Positions 14,277-22,745 of a stretch of DNA of 59,661 bases are shown here, piece by piece (position 1 is the stretch's first letter; each line of letters opens with the position of its first letter). A program made the position numbers and the translations under genes. Location: positions 1 to 59,661 of the IMG/VR virus record IMGVR_UViG_3300015264_000004. One strand, 5' to 3'. This DNA comes from a virus. The notes beneath the pieces were generated by a model. That model was not told the DNA's origin. It was given only the letters and a program-made list of their open reading frames with translations, and made no database searches.

Positions 14277-15467
14277 CTAAACGTCAACGCCGCCGATGCG
14301 CTGACCCTTCGCGCCTTCGGACCTTGACAACTTCGCGTCAGGATGCGACGAATCCACAGACGCGCAAGCGGCGTTTTCGGGGTGTACATATAGCCCGTCA
14401 ATAGCGTTCGGGTAATGGTGTGATAAGCCCGGCTGGATTATGTGTAACATCATTCCGCAGCTAGAACAGACCGGAATACCGGCTTTCAATTCTACGCCTT
14501 CGGGCAGGTCAACATCAGGAGCGGGGCCGCCTATAGCCGCTATGAATTCAGGGCTATCTTCGCCGCGCTTACTCTCTTCAGTTTGTTCGGCGCTGCCATC
14601 GTCAGTATGTAAGCCGATAACGATGTCTTTCTTACGATTTTCGGTCAGGGCCCCCGGATGCGCGGCCATGACATTAGGCGGGCAGCCAAGTTTTAACTGC
14701 GCTGCGGTCTGCGCATCGTTCGCGCTCAAAATCTGCGTTGTTACATCGTCAACGTATTTCCCCGGTGCATCGTCAACGCGGGTTACTGGCAGGGATTCGG
14801 TTATTACTCTCTCTGCGTCTGATATGCCGGTTTCGAAGGCCTGAGCCATAACAGGCTTGCCATGTGCCCGTAGCCAATCCCCGATAACCATGCGGCCCTC
14901 TTGCGTATCTATAAACGCATGGATAAGGTCAGCGTTTATCTGGTAGCCGTCAGGTATTCCCGTTAGGGTTTTATCCGTGTTCGCTGTCTGGCTACCGTCT
15001 ACCGTCTTATCGGTCAGGTTTGATCCAAGTTTCGGCGCGGTAACCTCGATTGCAATTGACGTGTCAGCCTGTACAACCTTGGCAAGGGTTAAGGCGAATT
15101 GGAATTGCGCGTCACGGCGGCCAAGCAATGCAAATTCATAGTCAGATGTAAAAACCATAATCCGCGTTTGACTATCAATGATTGACGCCTGAAAATTGAA
15201 CCGTTCAATTTCCGCGTCAGCAATCGCTTTCAGCCCTGCGATGTATCGACCGTCATTGATACGCGCCATGCGCTTGGCCTCTGTCCGCTGTTTTTCGTTC
15301 TTGTACAGCCCATTGTCCGCGATTTCCCCGATTATGGTATCTTCGATACGCTTCAGGGCTTCGCGGGCTTCGTAAACTTTCTGCGCGGCTTTCCATTCGT
15401 TAAAAAGGGCTTTGCGCAGCAAGTCCCTTTCCTCAACAATTCTAACTTTAATATCTTGCGATGTCAT
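14277..15467 (-). CDS. Large hypothetical protein with helical N-terminus and C-terminal CSSC
   Basis: 396 residues from ATG 15467, preceded by GAAAGGAACACT; the in-frame ATG at 15521 lies in the promoter. The N-terminal 100 residues are charged and helical (WKAAQKVYEAREALKRIEDT), the middle is Thr/Ala-rich, and the C-terminus has CSSC and spaced His/Cys residues, perhaps a zinc site. It is the first gene of the replication-side transcript. No family recognised. Confidence 0.7.
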   Translation of the reverse strand: MTSQDIKVRIVEERDLLRKALFNEWKAAQKVYEAREALKRIEDTIIGEIADNGLYKNEKQRTEAKRMARINDGRYIAGLKAIADAEIERFNFQASIIDSQTRIMVFTSDYEFALLGRRDAQFQFALTLAKVVQADTSIAIEVTAPKLGSNLTDKTVDGSQTANTDKTLTGIPDGYQINADLIHAFIDTQEGRMVIGDWLRAHGKPVMAQAFETGISDAERVITESLPVTRVDDAPGKYVDDVTTQILSANDAQTAAQLKLGCPPNVMAAHPGALTENRKKDIVIGLHTDDGSAEQTEESKRGEDSPEFIAAIGGPAPDVDLPEGVELKAGIPVCSSCGMMLHIIQPGLSHHYPNAIDGLYVHPENAACASVDSSHPDAKLSRSEGAKGQRIGGVDV

Positions 15468-15480
15468 AGTGTTCCTTTCG

Positions 15481-15496
15481 GTCAAAATATTTTGAC
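15481..15496. promoter_or_regulatory. Perfect 16-bp palindrome, likely operator
   Basis: GTCAAAATATTTTGAC is a perfect inverted repeat lying between promoter 15520-15559 and ATG 15467. It equals two back-to-back copies of the half-site TTTTGAC found in the promoter elements near 48-52 kb. Confidence 0.65.
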
Positions 15497-15519
15497 AGCC
15501 TGTAACGACTGACAGGGAC

Positions 15520-15559
15520 ATATTAACACACGTTTTCAGCGTGTCAAGAAAAAATTACA
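15520..15559 (-). promoter_or_regulatory. Promoter for 14277-15467
   Basis: TAATAT (15525-15520), 16 bp, TTGACA (15547-15542), upstream TTGTAATTTTTTC. The same upstream string occurs before the packaging-gene promoter at 45932-45978. Confidence 0.7.
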
Positions 15560-15704
15560 AAAAATCATCACGGCTATTTATTAATTCTTTAATAGTTCGG
15601 ATCCGGGCAGACCCGGCCGGCCAGCCGAAATAAACACGTCAACATATCTGTACAATATGTCATCGTGCCTACTTTGGATTGGTGCCCCGTCAGGCGGGTA
15701 ATGT

Positions 15705-16448
15705 TTAGGTGGTAGCTTTGCGTGTAGGGACACTCAGGTAGAGGTCGTTAGCGATAAGGCTCAGGCTTTCCCGGATGTCGAGGCCGTCAACGTCAAAGCC
15801 TGCGTGTATCCAGCCGTCAACCTGTCGGGCTGTCTCAGTCGAGAATAACTCGACACGTGGGATGTCGCCAAGCATCCGAACGATGCGGCCACGTGTTTCG
15901 TCCGGCTTGTGACTGTGATGCGAGACGGGAGCGTAGATTATCTGTTTGACATCCTTGGCTTCGCGCATCGGCGCGCCGCATTTAGCAAGGATCACAATTT
16001 CAGCGTTACCATTAGCCCAATAGCCCAGGCCTGAGAACGTGCCGCTAATCATTAATTGATTGGTTGTCGGTACGCCGGTCAGGATTTGACCCTTGGTATA
16101 GCTGTCCGATGTCAATAGAGGCTGATTACCAATCATTAATTCGGACATCTGGTAATCCGTCAACTCGACAAGCCTACCAGTCGAATTCAACTTGACCCAA
16201 ACAAAAGGCACGGTCACAAAGCGCATATCCCAGGCGTCAATCAATTCCAGCGCTTCGGGCAGCTTTGGCAGCGTGGCCCAAATAAACATGGCGCAATCGC
16301 GGGATGTAATCTGTTCTACCAGTGGCCCTAAATCCTTTAGGTCTGAAAGCGACATTCGGCCATAGCCCGTGCCGCCACGGGCCGGGTCCCCGGATTGGTC
16401 GTTGTCATACTGCCAGGGCGGGTCAATGTATATAACCGGAAAGCGCAT
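15705..16448 (-). CDS. MT-A70 family adenine methyltransferase
   Basis: 247 residues. The N-terminus IDPPWQYDND is the DPPW catalytic motif IV of the MT-A70/beta-class N6-adenine methylases, followed by GRMSLSDLKDL and the AdoMet-binding region near the C-terminus (SHKPDETRGRIVRMLG). In phages such enzymes methylate DNA against restriction; the target site is unknown. TTAGGAGC precedes the ATG. It is the second adenine methylase in the genome besides Dam. Confidence 0.9.
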   Translation of the reverse strand: MRFPVIYIDPPWQYDNDQSGDPARGGTGYGRMSLSDLKDLGPLVEQITSRDCAMFIWATLPKLPEALELIDAWDMRFVTVPFVWVKLNSTGRLVELTDYQMSELMIGNQPLLTSDSYTKGQILTGVPTTNQLMISGTFSGLGYWANGNAEIVILAKCGAPMREAKDVKQIIYAPVSHHSHKPDETRGRIVRMLGDIPRVELFSTETARQVDGWIHAGFDVDGLDIRESLSLIANDLYLSVPTRKATT

Positions 16449-16465
16449 AAGCTCCTAACGCGACA

Positions 16466-16494
16466 GCGGCGCAGTCTTAATAGCCCTGCGCCGC
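16466..16494. terminator. Hairpin ahead of the MT-A70 gene
   Basis: GCGGCGCAG and CTGCGCCGC pair perfectly over 9 bp around 11 bases, in the 92-base gap after the 16541-17116 gene. No U-run, so partial termination or RNA stabilisation is more likely than full termination. Confidence 0.5.
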
Positions 16495-16540
16495 GCCGTT
16501 TTACATGGATAGGTAACGGACAGAAAGAGCCTAACACGGA

Positions 16541-17116
16541 TCAATCCCCATGTCCAGATTTTTCTACAAAATCTTTTGCCTTTAAGTGTTCGTCGGTATC
16601 ATCGTCAGTGTTAGCAATGATGAATTTCGTTAGCGGTACAAAGGTTATCTCAGGAACTTCAAGACCGCCTTTAATCATTTTCTCTTGTAGGCCAAGGATC
16701 AAATGATACAGCCGCATTAACTCGTTAACCATTAAATGGTTTGTCGTTCTAACTTCAAATACTTCGGCGCGCAGTCGATCACATTGCGCCTTATAGAAAG
16801 TTTCCTTTTCTTGTGACAGCCGCTTGAATTCTTCGCGTAACTGTTCTTTATCCTTCTGTTCTAGCTCTAACACCTTGTCAGCCGTAGCATGTTCTTTTTG
16901 CTGCGATTCGCGCTGGTTCTTTCGATTCTCATACCAGACATCTAACAGTTTAATTAGCAGAGCTACCGCACCGCCAATAATACCGCCTGTTACTGCGGGA
17001 TTATGGGCCACCGCTTCCGATGCTTCGCCGGCCAGCCAAGCCAGGGCAATAATCATAACAATTTTCGCACCCTCAACATGTTGTAAGACGAACGCTGGTA
17101 CTACTCTATAATGCAC
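16541..17116 (-). CDS. Membrane-anchored coiled-coil protein, possible lysis protein
   Basis: 191 residues from a GTG at 17116 (AATAGG upstream); ATG 17056 is the conservative alternative. Two hydrophobic segments (MIIALAWLAGEASEAVA and GGIIGGAVALLIKLL) are followed by about 85 residues of strongly charged coiled coil. An anchored helix of this kind recalls an inner-membrane spanin or a holin-associated protein, and the neighbours are a multi-pass membrane protein and a lipoprotein. Not recognised by family. Confidence 0.6.
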   Translation of the reverse strand: MHYRVVPAFVLQHVEGAKIVMIIALAWLAGEASEAVAHNPAVTGGIIGGAVALLIKLLDVWYENRKNQRESQQKEHATADKVLELEQKDKEQLREEFKRLSQEKETFYKAQCDRLRAEVFEVRTTNHLMVNELMRLYHLILGLQEKMIKGGLEVPEITFVPLTKFIIANTDDDTDEHLKAKDFVEKSGHGD

Positions 17117-17157
17117 GATATAACCTATTCTATCTTGCACATACCAGAGTAATACTG

Positions 17158-17571
17158 TTAGCTCCCATTTGATAACCGAATACACAGGAATCCCCGAAAA
17201 GCGCTGACGGCCAGCACAAAATAAACCGGCACACCCGGCGAGCGCCATTCACTAATCAGAGCCGTATATAACAAGAAAACCCATAAACCACCTTGAATTA
17301 ATAGAGTCCATTTCCTGAGTCTTGCTGTTCCATGTTCTATGATAGCGATATGAGCGATACCAATTGACATGAATACTATTCCCCATGTGTTCTGTCGGGC
17401 CACTGACAGTAATACCATGTAGATATGCGGGCAGCTATGAAACATATCAAAAAATAAAATCCATAATCCTAGCCCTGTCATTATTAGCGCGTTTTGTGTT
17501 TCCACGCCTTGCGTACCGTGCATGTATGCACAGACAAATCTATCTAGGAATTTATAAATTTTATTCGCCAT
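17158..17571 (-). CDS. Multi-pass membrane protein, holin candidate
   Basis: 137 residues with four likely membrane segments (about 30-46, 52-78, 88-105 and 112-130; for example LIMTGLGLWILFFDMF). Polar loops are short. Size and topology suit a holin or a superinfection-exclusion protein. It lies between a coiled-coil membrane gene and a small soluble gene in what may be the lysis region. ATG 17571 lacks a clear ribosome site. Confidence 0.65.
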   Translation of the reverse strand: MANKIYKFLDRFVCAYMHGTQGVETQNALIMTGLGLWILFFDMFHSCPHIYMVLLSVARQNTWGIVFMSIGIAHIAIIEHGTARLRKWTLLIQGGLWVFLLYTALISEWRSPGVPVYFVLAVSAFRGFLCIRLSNGS

Positions 17572-17595
17572 TTGAACGCTATTCGACTGAAACGG

Positions 17596-17632
17596 TTTCC
17601 ACAGAGGCGCGAGCGCGCTGCCTCTGTGGAAA
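17596..17632. terminator. Perfect 13-bp hairpin
   Basis: TTTCCACAGAGGC pairs with GCCTCTGTGGAAA around 11 bases, between the stop of 17639-17857 and the start of the membrane gene. There is no U-run in the reading direction; it may separate the transcript of the tail genes from that of the membrane genes or bury the weak start region of the holin candidate. Confidence 0.6.
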
Positions 17633-17638
17633 GATTAC

Positions 17639-17857
17639 CTACTTACCAGCGTCGGTTTTTGCTTTCGCATCAAGCCGGGCTAATTCTGCATGATCGAAGT
17701 CATGGCCCTCTTTTGATAGCCTGTCGGCATCAAGCCATGCTTGCTCTGGTGATACGCCGTGGCGCATTTTCCAGTCAATGTACACCTTTTGCGCAGCGAC
17801 GATGCCATTGATTAATAGCTGTTCATCCTCTGAAATTGTTTGCGCGTTGAATGTCAT
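17639..17857 (-). CDS. Small soluble protein, unknown
   Basis: 72 residues, helical and charged (HDFDHAELARLDAKAKTDAG), with an internal WKMRHGVSPEQAWLDAD stretch. It starts three bases below the stop of the lipoprotein gene; the ribosome site AAAGGAATGG is inside that gene's end. Probably co-expressed with the membrane proteins; no family recognised. Confidence 0.6.
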   Translation of the reverse strand: MTFNAQTISEDEQLLINGIVAAQKVYIDWKMRHGVSPEQAWLDADRLSKEGHDFDHAELARLDAKAKTDAGK

Positions 17858-17859
17858 AG

Positions 17860-18405
17860 TTATTCGCCATTCCTTTCGATTAATTTCATGCGAAACTCTT
17901 CAGCCCGCATGTCAAGCCGCTGTTTGTAATAATAGTCGAATTCGGCTACGATTTTCGCTGTCACCGTTACCGGGCCTATGATTCCGGCTAACCAAGTCTG
18001 CACACCCGTCAATCCGACTTCGATTAAACCTATCGCGGTTGTCAATATAGGATCACTGACCCCGATACTGTTAAATAGATTTCCAGCGTCGGTTACGCTG
18101 CCAGCGATGAATGTAATCAATTCTTGCTTGTTATTTTGATCTACCGTGCCGAATGTCCGTGCCCGGTCCTTAAAGTGGTCAAGCGATGTCAGTATCTTGT
18201 CATGCGTGGTAAGCGCCGCGCGGTACCTGTCATCGGATAGCTTACCTGCCCGGTTCAACGTACCGCAGTACTGAATGAATTGATTCAAGCCGCTATAGGC
18301 ATCGGCTGTGTATTCCGCTACTGTTTTTGGATTGCAAGCTATCTGCGCGAGCGCAAACATTAGCAATACTGTAATTTGAACAATCGCTAAAATTTTCTTT
18401 TTCAT
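17860..18405 (-). CDS. Putative lipoprotein, possible outer-membrane spanin or tail-associated
   Basis: 181 residues. An N-terminal signal (MKKKILAIVQITVLLMFALA) ends in QIAC, a cysteine that could be lipidated although position -3 is Gln rather than Leu. The rest is soluble, helical, with a Gly/Val/Ile-rich patch near 115-150. GAAAGGACACC precedes the ATG. It follows the tail-tip gene directly. Lysis or host-surface exclusion are both possible; I do not recognise the family. Confidence 0.6.
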   Translation of the reverse strand: MKKKILAIVQITVLLMFALAQIACNPKTVAEYTADAYSGLNQFIQYCGTLNRAGKLSDDRYRAALTTHDKILTSLDHFKDRARTFGTVDQNNKQELITFIAGSVTDAGNLFNSIGVSDPILTTAIGLIEVGLTGVQTWLAGIIGPVTVTAKIVAEFDYYYKQRLDMRAEEFRMKLIERNGE

Positions 18406-18423
18406 GTCTGGTGTCCTTTCAAG

Positions 18424-21400
18424 TTAGTGAATTAGATGCATCGTAAAAACTGGTTCCAAACCGGCGAACACGCCTTTGATAGCAAGACTACCGCCGATGT
18501 GATGAAATACATAAGCCTTTACAAAGTCGCCTGCGGTCAGGTTGTATTCTGTATAGGTATGCATGTAAGTTAGGTCAATTGTCAGCGCTACCGTTCGCCA
18601 TTCTACAATCGTTGTTGTTCCGTTCAATTGCAGACCAATAATCCTAATAGTCGCGCTGGCTGCATTGTCAAACGCCGCCCTGACGGAAATAGCGTATTTC
18701 CCGGTTACGGGAGCGATAAACTTATCAGTGTTCGTTGACGTATCGTGATAAGTATTGGTGTCGTAATCTTCACTGGTAAACAACAGGAAAGTTGTTGTAT
18801 TGTCAGGTATAGATTGATCCGTATTACGGCTTGCCCTGATACCGCTAAAAGCTGGTGACGTTGCCAGCAAATCCCAAAAACTAGCATTGGGCGGTACGTG
18901 ATTCGTATGCGCAGCGGTACATATATAAGAATTCGTACCATCTGTAATCGCATCGTTGACGGCGTATGCGGTAGCGCTTGACCATGTGCCGCGCCATACC
19001 AGACCTGCGGGGCCGGTTGCCCCGGTTGCTCCCGTTGCACCAGCGGCCCCGGCTGCCCCTGTCGCGCCGGTTGCTCCCGTTGCACCAGCGGCCCCGGCTG
19101 CCCCGGTTGCTCCCGTAGCTCCTGTTGCACCGGCCGGCCCTGTCGCGCTGACATCTACCACGCCGCCGCCGATATTTGACACGCTGCCATTAGGAAAGCG
19201 TAATGTAGTCGCTGCCAATACCGGGCTGCCGTCAGGCTCAGTTACAGTTAGCCCGGTAAGTTGCCATGTGATCGTGCCCGTTGTCGGATCATAAACAGGC
19301 GTTGTATGCGTAGCATCCGGCGCGCCCGTTACTGTGACTCCCGCTATCGAGGTTGCGTTACCTGCGGCGGGCTGCGTATATGTACCGCTTGGTGAATAGG
19401 CCGGATTAGACGGCGTTGCGCCTGTACGCGAGACACCACGTACCTGGGCATGATAGCTTGTCAAGCCGTCTCGCGTGGCATAGAGAACAAACGTTAGCGC
19501 ATTGGCAAGACTCCCATTATCGGTAGTTTCGTTTGCATTGGTGTACACATAAGATGTTGTGATTAGACCTGTCACCGTTCGGAGCAATGTACCGGCTTGA
19601 TTGTATATCTTCAGTATGTAATTCGCGCCGCCTTCAGGACCTGCAATACTTGTATTAGATTGCGGGATAACTGTACCCTGTCGAGTCCTATCACGATGCG
19701 CCCAGGCTATTGTTATATCACCCGTCGCAGGTATTGTTGTCGTTGTTGCGCTGGTATTGATTGTTACGTTACCCGGCGCGTATGGCCTGAGCGCTCTTTG
19801 ATTAATCGTTCTTGAAAGTAGGGTAGCTGATCCTGCATCAAGTGTTCCCTGTAATGATCTTGATAACAACTTGGCGTATGCCGTTGTACCCGCCGCGAAA
19901 GGCAGCAAGCCCCGCGCATCACCATAAGAGAAAAACCAGACTCGCGCCCCTGCGGTAAACGGCTGCGGCGTAGTATCCATAAGACCGCGCCATACATTGC
20001 TAAATTGGTAATTCCCACTAACGACGGTAACCGTTTCAAAGCCCAGGATTTCAAATACACCGCTTTGAACGATAAGCATTAGATTTTCGCCATTGCCTAT
20101 CTGTGTTGACGTGGCATTGATTAATTTATCCAAATCCGTGCTACCGCTACCAGTAACGACAAGAGTACCGCTACTGTCGATAGCGCTTGTGTTCCTTGCG
20201 TATGATCCATTCAAGACGCCCGTAGGCGTAAAGGCGTTGTTACTTTGATCCGTGGTAAACTCTGAATTGTCCGGGCTATCAGAAAGATCATACGAATAAT
20301 TGCCGGCCGGTCTAATTGCCATTGTCCATAGATGCGCCGTGCCGTCACCGCTCAACATGAAAGGTAGCTCCGACAATTGAGTTGTTGCGCTGTCTGCGGC
20401 TGGTGTAACTATGGCGGCCTGACCGCTAGTCGGCGGCGCGGCTATGACATTCGCGGTTGAATTAAATACATCTTCGATTCCCTCAATTTCGATAATCGGT
20501 TGATCCGTGTCGCCGTATTTGACGGACGTAGCCCGCATCACCATGCCTACGATGCCTCTACCTTGATCGTCAACAATGTCCGGCCAATTCCATTTATATA
20601 CACCGCCCGGCGTCATTGTATAGCCAGTTCGATTAACCTGTATCGTGTGTTTCGCCAGGGGTGTTGACAAAGAGCGTAAGTCACGCTGCGCAATCTGGGC
20701 CGCTGTCGTACCGTTGCTAATTCCGACATGCAGTACGTTACTTGGCACGATACCGCCCTGCGTCTCGACATTCGCAAGATCGTAAGCGTAGGCAGTCTTG
20801 CCGCTAAAAGAATCCGTTCTATCTACGTAAGGCAGGGTTATCCAATTGGTCGTATCATTCCATGCGCTACGCGAATAGCCAGCCATTGACAGGATGTTAT
20901 CTTGATCGAACACGGGCAGCGTACTGACATCGTAATCAGCCCGCGCCGCCTTCAAGACACAAAGCCCTGTCCGCAGGTCAGAATAAAGAATACTATCAGT
21001 CAGGGTTAGAATATTGTTAATAACTTCGGAGCATTGCTTTGACGTGTCCCAAAGGCCAGAGAATCCAAAGCCATCATTAAAATACGTATGTGCCGCGCTC
21101 AGGAAACTGGCATCATCAATTAATGTAGAATCCATACCAGCGCCGTACAGCGCGTTGCGCATGATGTCATAGATAACCTCTGCGGGATTTGCATCGCCGC
21201 TATTGATATTATGATAGGCTCCCGCGCTTGGAATGTTTGACGGTAAGGTTTCTGTTACGAATGACCATGCCGCCACGCTTGTCGAGTTGCCCAGGTAGCC
21301 GCTGCCCTTGGCTCTATGCTGTCCTTTGAATATGACATAGCTCCTGTCACGATGCGCAGAATAGTTACCGTATTCACTGACAAGATAGGCGTCTTTACTT

Positions 21401-21900
21401 GCGGTAGGTAATCCCACATGTACACCAAGATAACCATAGATACCGCCGTTACCGCCGCTGGCTTGATCGTCACCGCCGAATAAACTTTTCTTATCAATTA
21501 ATATTTCGCTGTCAGTCGTTACGCTCCCGGTCCATGCAACCTTGTCACCGATATTAATCTGCGTCAGCCTGTCGATACGATAACCAAGAGCCATTTCGAT
21601 ACCACAATAGTATCGAAAGCCAATTGTCTGTTTGCCTGTCATTGTCAGTAGTAAGCTCAACTTTTCAATCAAGCCTAGCTTTCTGACAATCGGCTCCGAT
21701 GAAAAATCGGTAACCGACGTGACATTAGGGGCCTTCATTAACACGGTACCATACGGCCGGGGTATGGCCCTTGACGCGTCTGCGGTAGGAAAATTAAAAT
21801 CGGAAAGTGACGCGGCCTTTGACGGCGCTACCTTGGGCCTGAATAATTGACCCAATACCGTGCTAATCGAGAACAATAATAAGACTAACCAGAACGGCAT
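18424..21900 (-). CDS. Tail tip / receptor-binding protein with collagen, CBM-like and C1q-like modules
   Basis: 1158 residues. The N-terminal 500 residues resemble the lambda J / GTA-type central tail-tip protein (FNFPTADASRAIPRPYGTVL). Fibronectin-like repeats follow. Near residues 920-965 there are about 15 Gly-X-Y triplets (GATGATGATGAAGAAG), then a chitin-binding-like stretch (WSSATAYAVNDAITDG) and a C-terminal C1q-like jelly roll (TFLLFTSEDYD). A hydrophobic N-terminus begins the protein. It should bind the host surface. Confidence 0.85.
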   Translation of the reverse strand: MPFWLVLLLFSISTVLGQLFRPKVAPSKAASLSDFNFPTADASRAIPRPYGTVLMKAPNVTSVTDFSSEPIVRKLGLIEKLSLLLTMTGKQTIGFRYYCGIEMALGYRIDRLTQINIGDKVAWTGSVTTDSEILIDKKSLFGGDDQASGGNGGIYGYLGVHVGLPTASKDAYLVSEYGNYSAHRDRSYVIFKGQHRAKGSGYLGNSTSVAAWSFVTETLPSNIPSAGAYHNINSGDANPAEVIYDIMRNALYGAGMDSTLIDDASFLSAAHTYFNDGFGFSGLWDTSKQCSEVINNILTLTDSILYSDLRTGLCVLKAARADYDVSTLPVFDQDNILSMAGYSRSAWNDTTNWITLPYVDRTDSFSGKTAYAYDLANVETQGGIVPSNVLHVGISNGTTAAQIAQRDLRSLSTPLAKHTIQVNRTGYTMTPGGVYKWNWPDIVDDQGRGIVGMVMRATSVKYGDTDQPIIEIEGIEDVFNSTANVIAAPPTSGQAAIVTPAADSATTQLSELPFMLSGDGTAHLWTMAIRPAGNYSYDLSDSPDNSEFTTDQSNNAFTPTGVLNGSYARNTSAIDSSGTLVVTGSGSTDLDKLINATSTQIGNGENLMLIVQSGVFEILGFETVTVVSGNYQFSNVWRGLMDTTPQPFTAGARVWFFSYGDARGLLPFAAGTTAYAKLLSRSLQGTLDAGSATLLSRTINQRALRPYAPGNVTINTSATTTTIPATGDITIAWAHRDRTRQGTVIPQSNTSIAGPEGGANYILKIYNQAGTLLRTVTGLITTSYVYTNANETTDNGSLANALTFVLYATRDGLTSYHAQVRGVSRTGATPSNPAYSPSGTYTQPAAGNATSIAGVTVTGAPDATHTTPVYDPTTGTITWQLTGLTVTEPDGSPVLAATTLRFPNGSVSNIGGGVVDVSATGPAGATGATGATGAAGAAGATGATGATGAAGAAGATGATGATGPAGLVWRGTWSSATAYAVNDAITDGTNSYICTAAHTNHVPPNASFWDLLATSPAFSGIRASRNTDQSIPDNTTTFLLFTSEDYDTNTYHDTSTNTDKFIAPVTGKYAISVRAAFDNAASATIRIIGLQLNGTTTIVEWRTVALTIDLTYMHTYTEYNLTAGDFVKAYVFHHIGGSLAIKGVFAGLEPVFTMHLIH

Positions 21901-21902
21901 AG

Positions 21903-22745
21903 TTACACCGGGTTTTCCAATCCAGTTTCAAACAAATTCTTAACAGGCACCTTGTCATATCCGGCAAAAGCGCCGCCTGTATCTGTGAACGCGCCAAACT
22001 TACCCGCGCAGGTCGAAAACAAGTGGTCACAGCCTGCGTACCCTCTAATAACTTCGCCGCCCTGTAGATCACTAGGAAACGGCGACAGAATTGTTAATGT
22101 CGTTGTTGTATGCGCAACAATAAAGCGCCTGTCAATCAAACCGCTTAATAGCACGCGTTCAACCATGCCAGACGTAAACCAGCCGTCAGGCTGGCCCGCC
22201 CACTCAGGCGCAGTCAACGTGAATCCGCTTGGCGCTGTGGATAGCGTACCGTCAACTCTAAAGGATGACTTCGGCACAGGACAGAAGCCGTCATATAATA
22301 CCTTGCTACAGAGCGGCCCGAATGTCTCACGTAGTCCCATTCGATTCAAGAGAATCATTATAGGATCACAGTCTATTGATGTCTTTTTCCCGCCGTACTT
22401 ACCGTCTCTAACAATCCCTTGCCAAAATACATAATCGTCAGTCGGCGCATCTCTGTGGATTTTGTAGACGGTAAGAAACATGGTTGTAGCCGGTACAAAC
22501 GATACGAACATACGCGGAATAATCCAATCCTTACCCGCGCTGATAACAACACGCTGCGCATTGACTTCTTTTGATTGCGATGTACCGGCCATCTTTAACC
22601 CAGGCTCAGGCGCGTAATCTTCAGAAAGAAGCGTAAAAGTATCGTCAGCGTCAGTAAAGCGCCAAGAATTCGTACCAATACTGAAGCGGTATAGAAAAAC
22701 CGGCTTGCCGCTTCGGGAACTAATTTCCAGTGTATTGAATGACAT
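21903..22745 (-). CDS. Tail hub/baseplate protein, BR0599/DUF2163-like
   Basis: 280 residues. The C-terminus CDHLFSTCAGKFGAF followed by GGAFAGYDKVPVKNLFE is the BR0599-type signature found in tail-tip proteins of GTA-like and lambdoid siphophages. The N-terminal half is a DUF2163-like beta domain. Four Cys may bind metal. It overlaps its upstream gene (TAATG) and is followed immediately by the tip gene. Confidence 0.8.
   Translation of the reverse strand: MSFNTLEISSRSGKPVFLYRFSIGTNSWRFTDADDTFTLLSEDYAPEPGLKMAGTSQSKEVNAQRVVISAGKDWIIPRMFVSFVPATTMFLTVYKIHRDAPTDDYVFWQGIVRDGKYGGKKTSIDCDPIMILLNRMGLRETFGPLCSKVLYDGFCPVPKSSFRVDGTLSTAPSGFTLTAPEWAGQPDGWFTSGMVERVLLSGLIDRRFIVAHTTTTLTILSPFPSDLQGGEVIRGYAGCDHLFSTCAGKFGAFTDTGGAFAGYDKVPVKNLFETGLENPV

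Noticed and set aside
18705-19294. Gly/Pro/Ala-rich frames on both strands in the tail tip gene
   Set aside because: They are shadows of the GC-rich Gly-X-Y repeat of 18424-21900.
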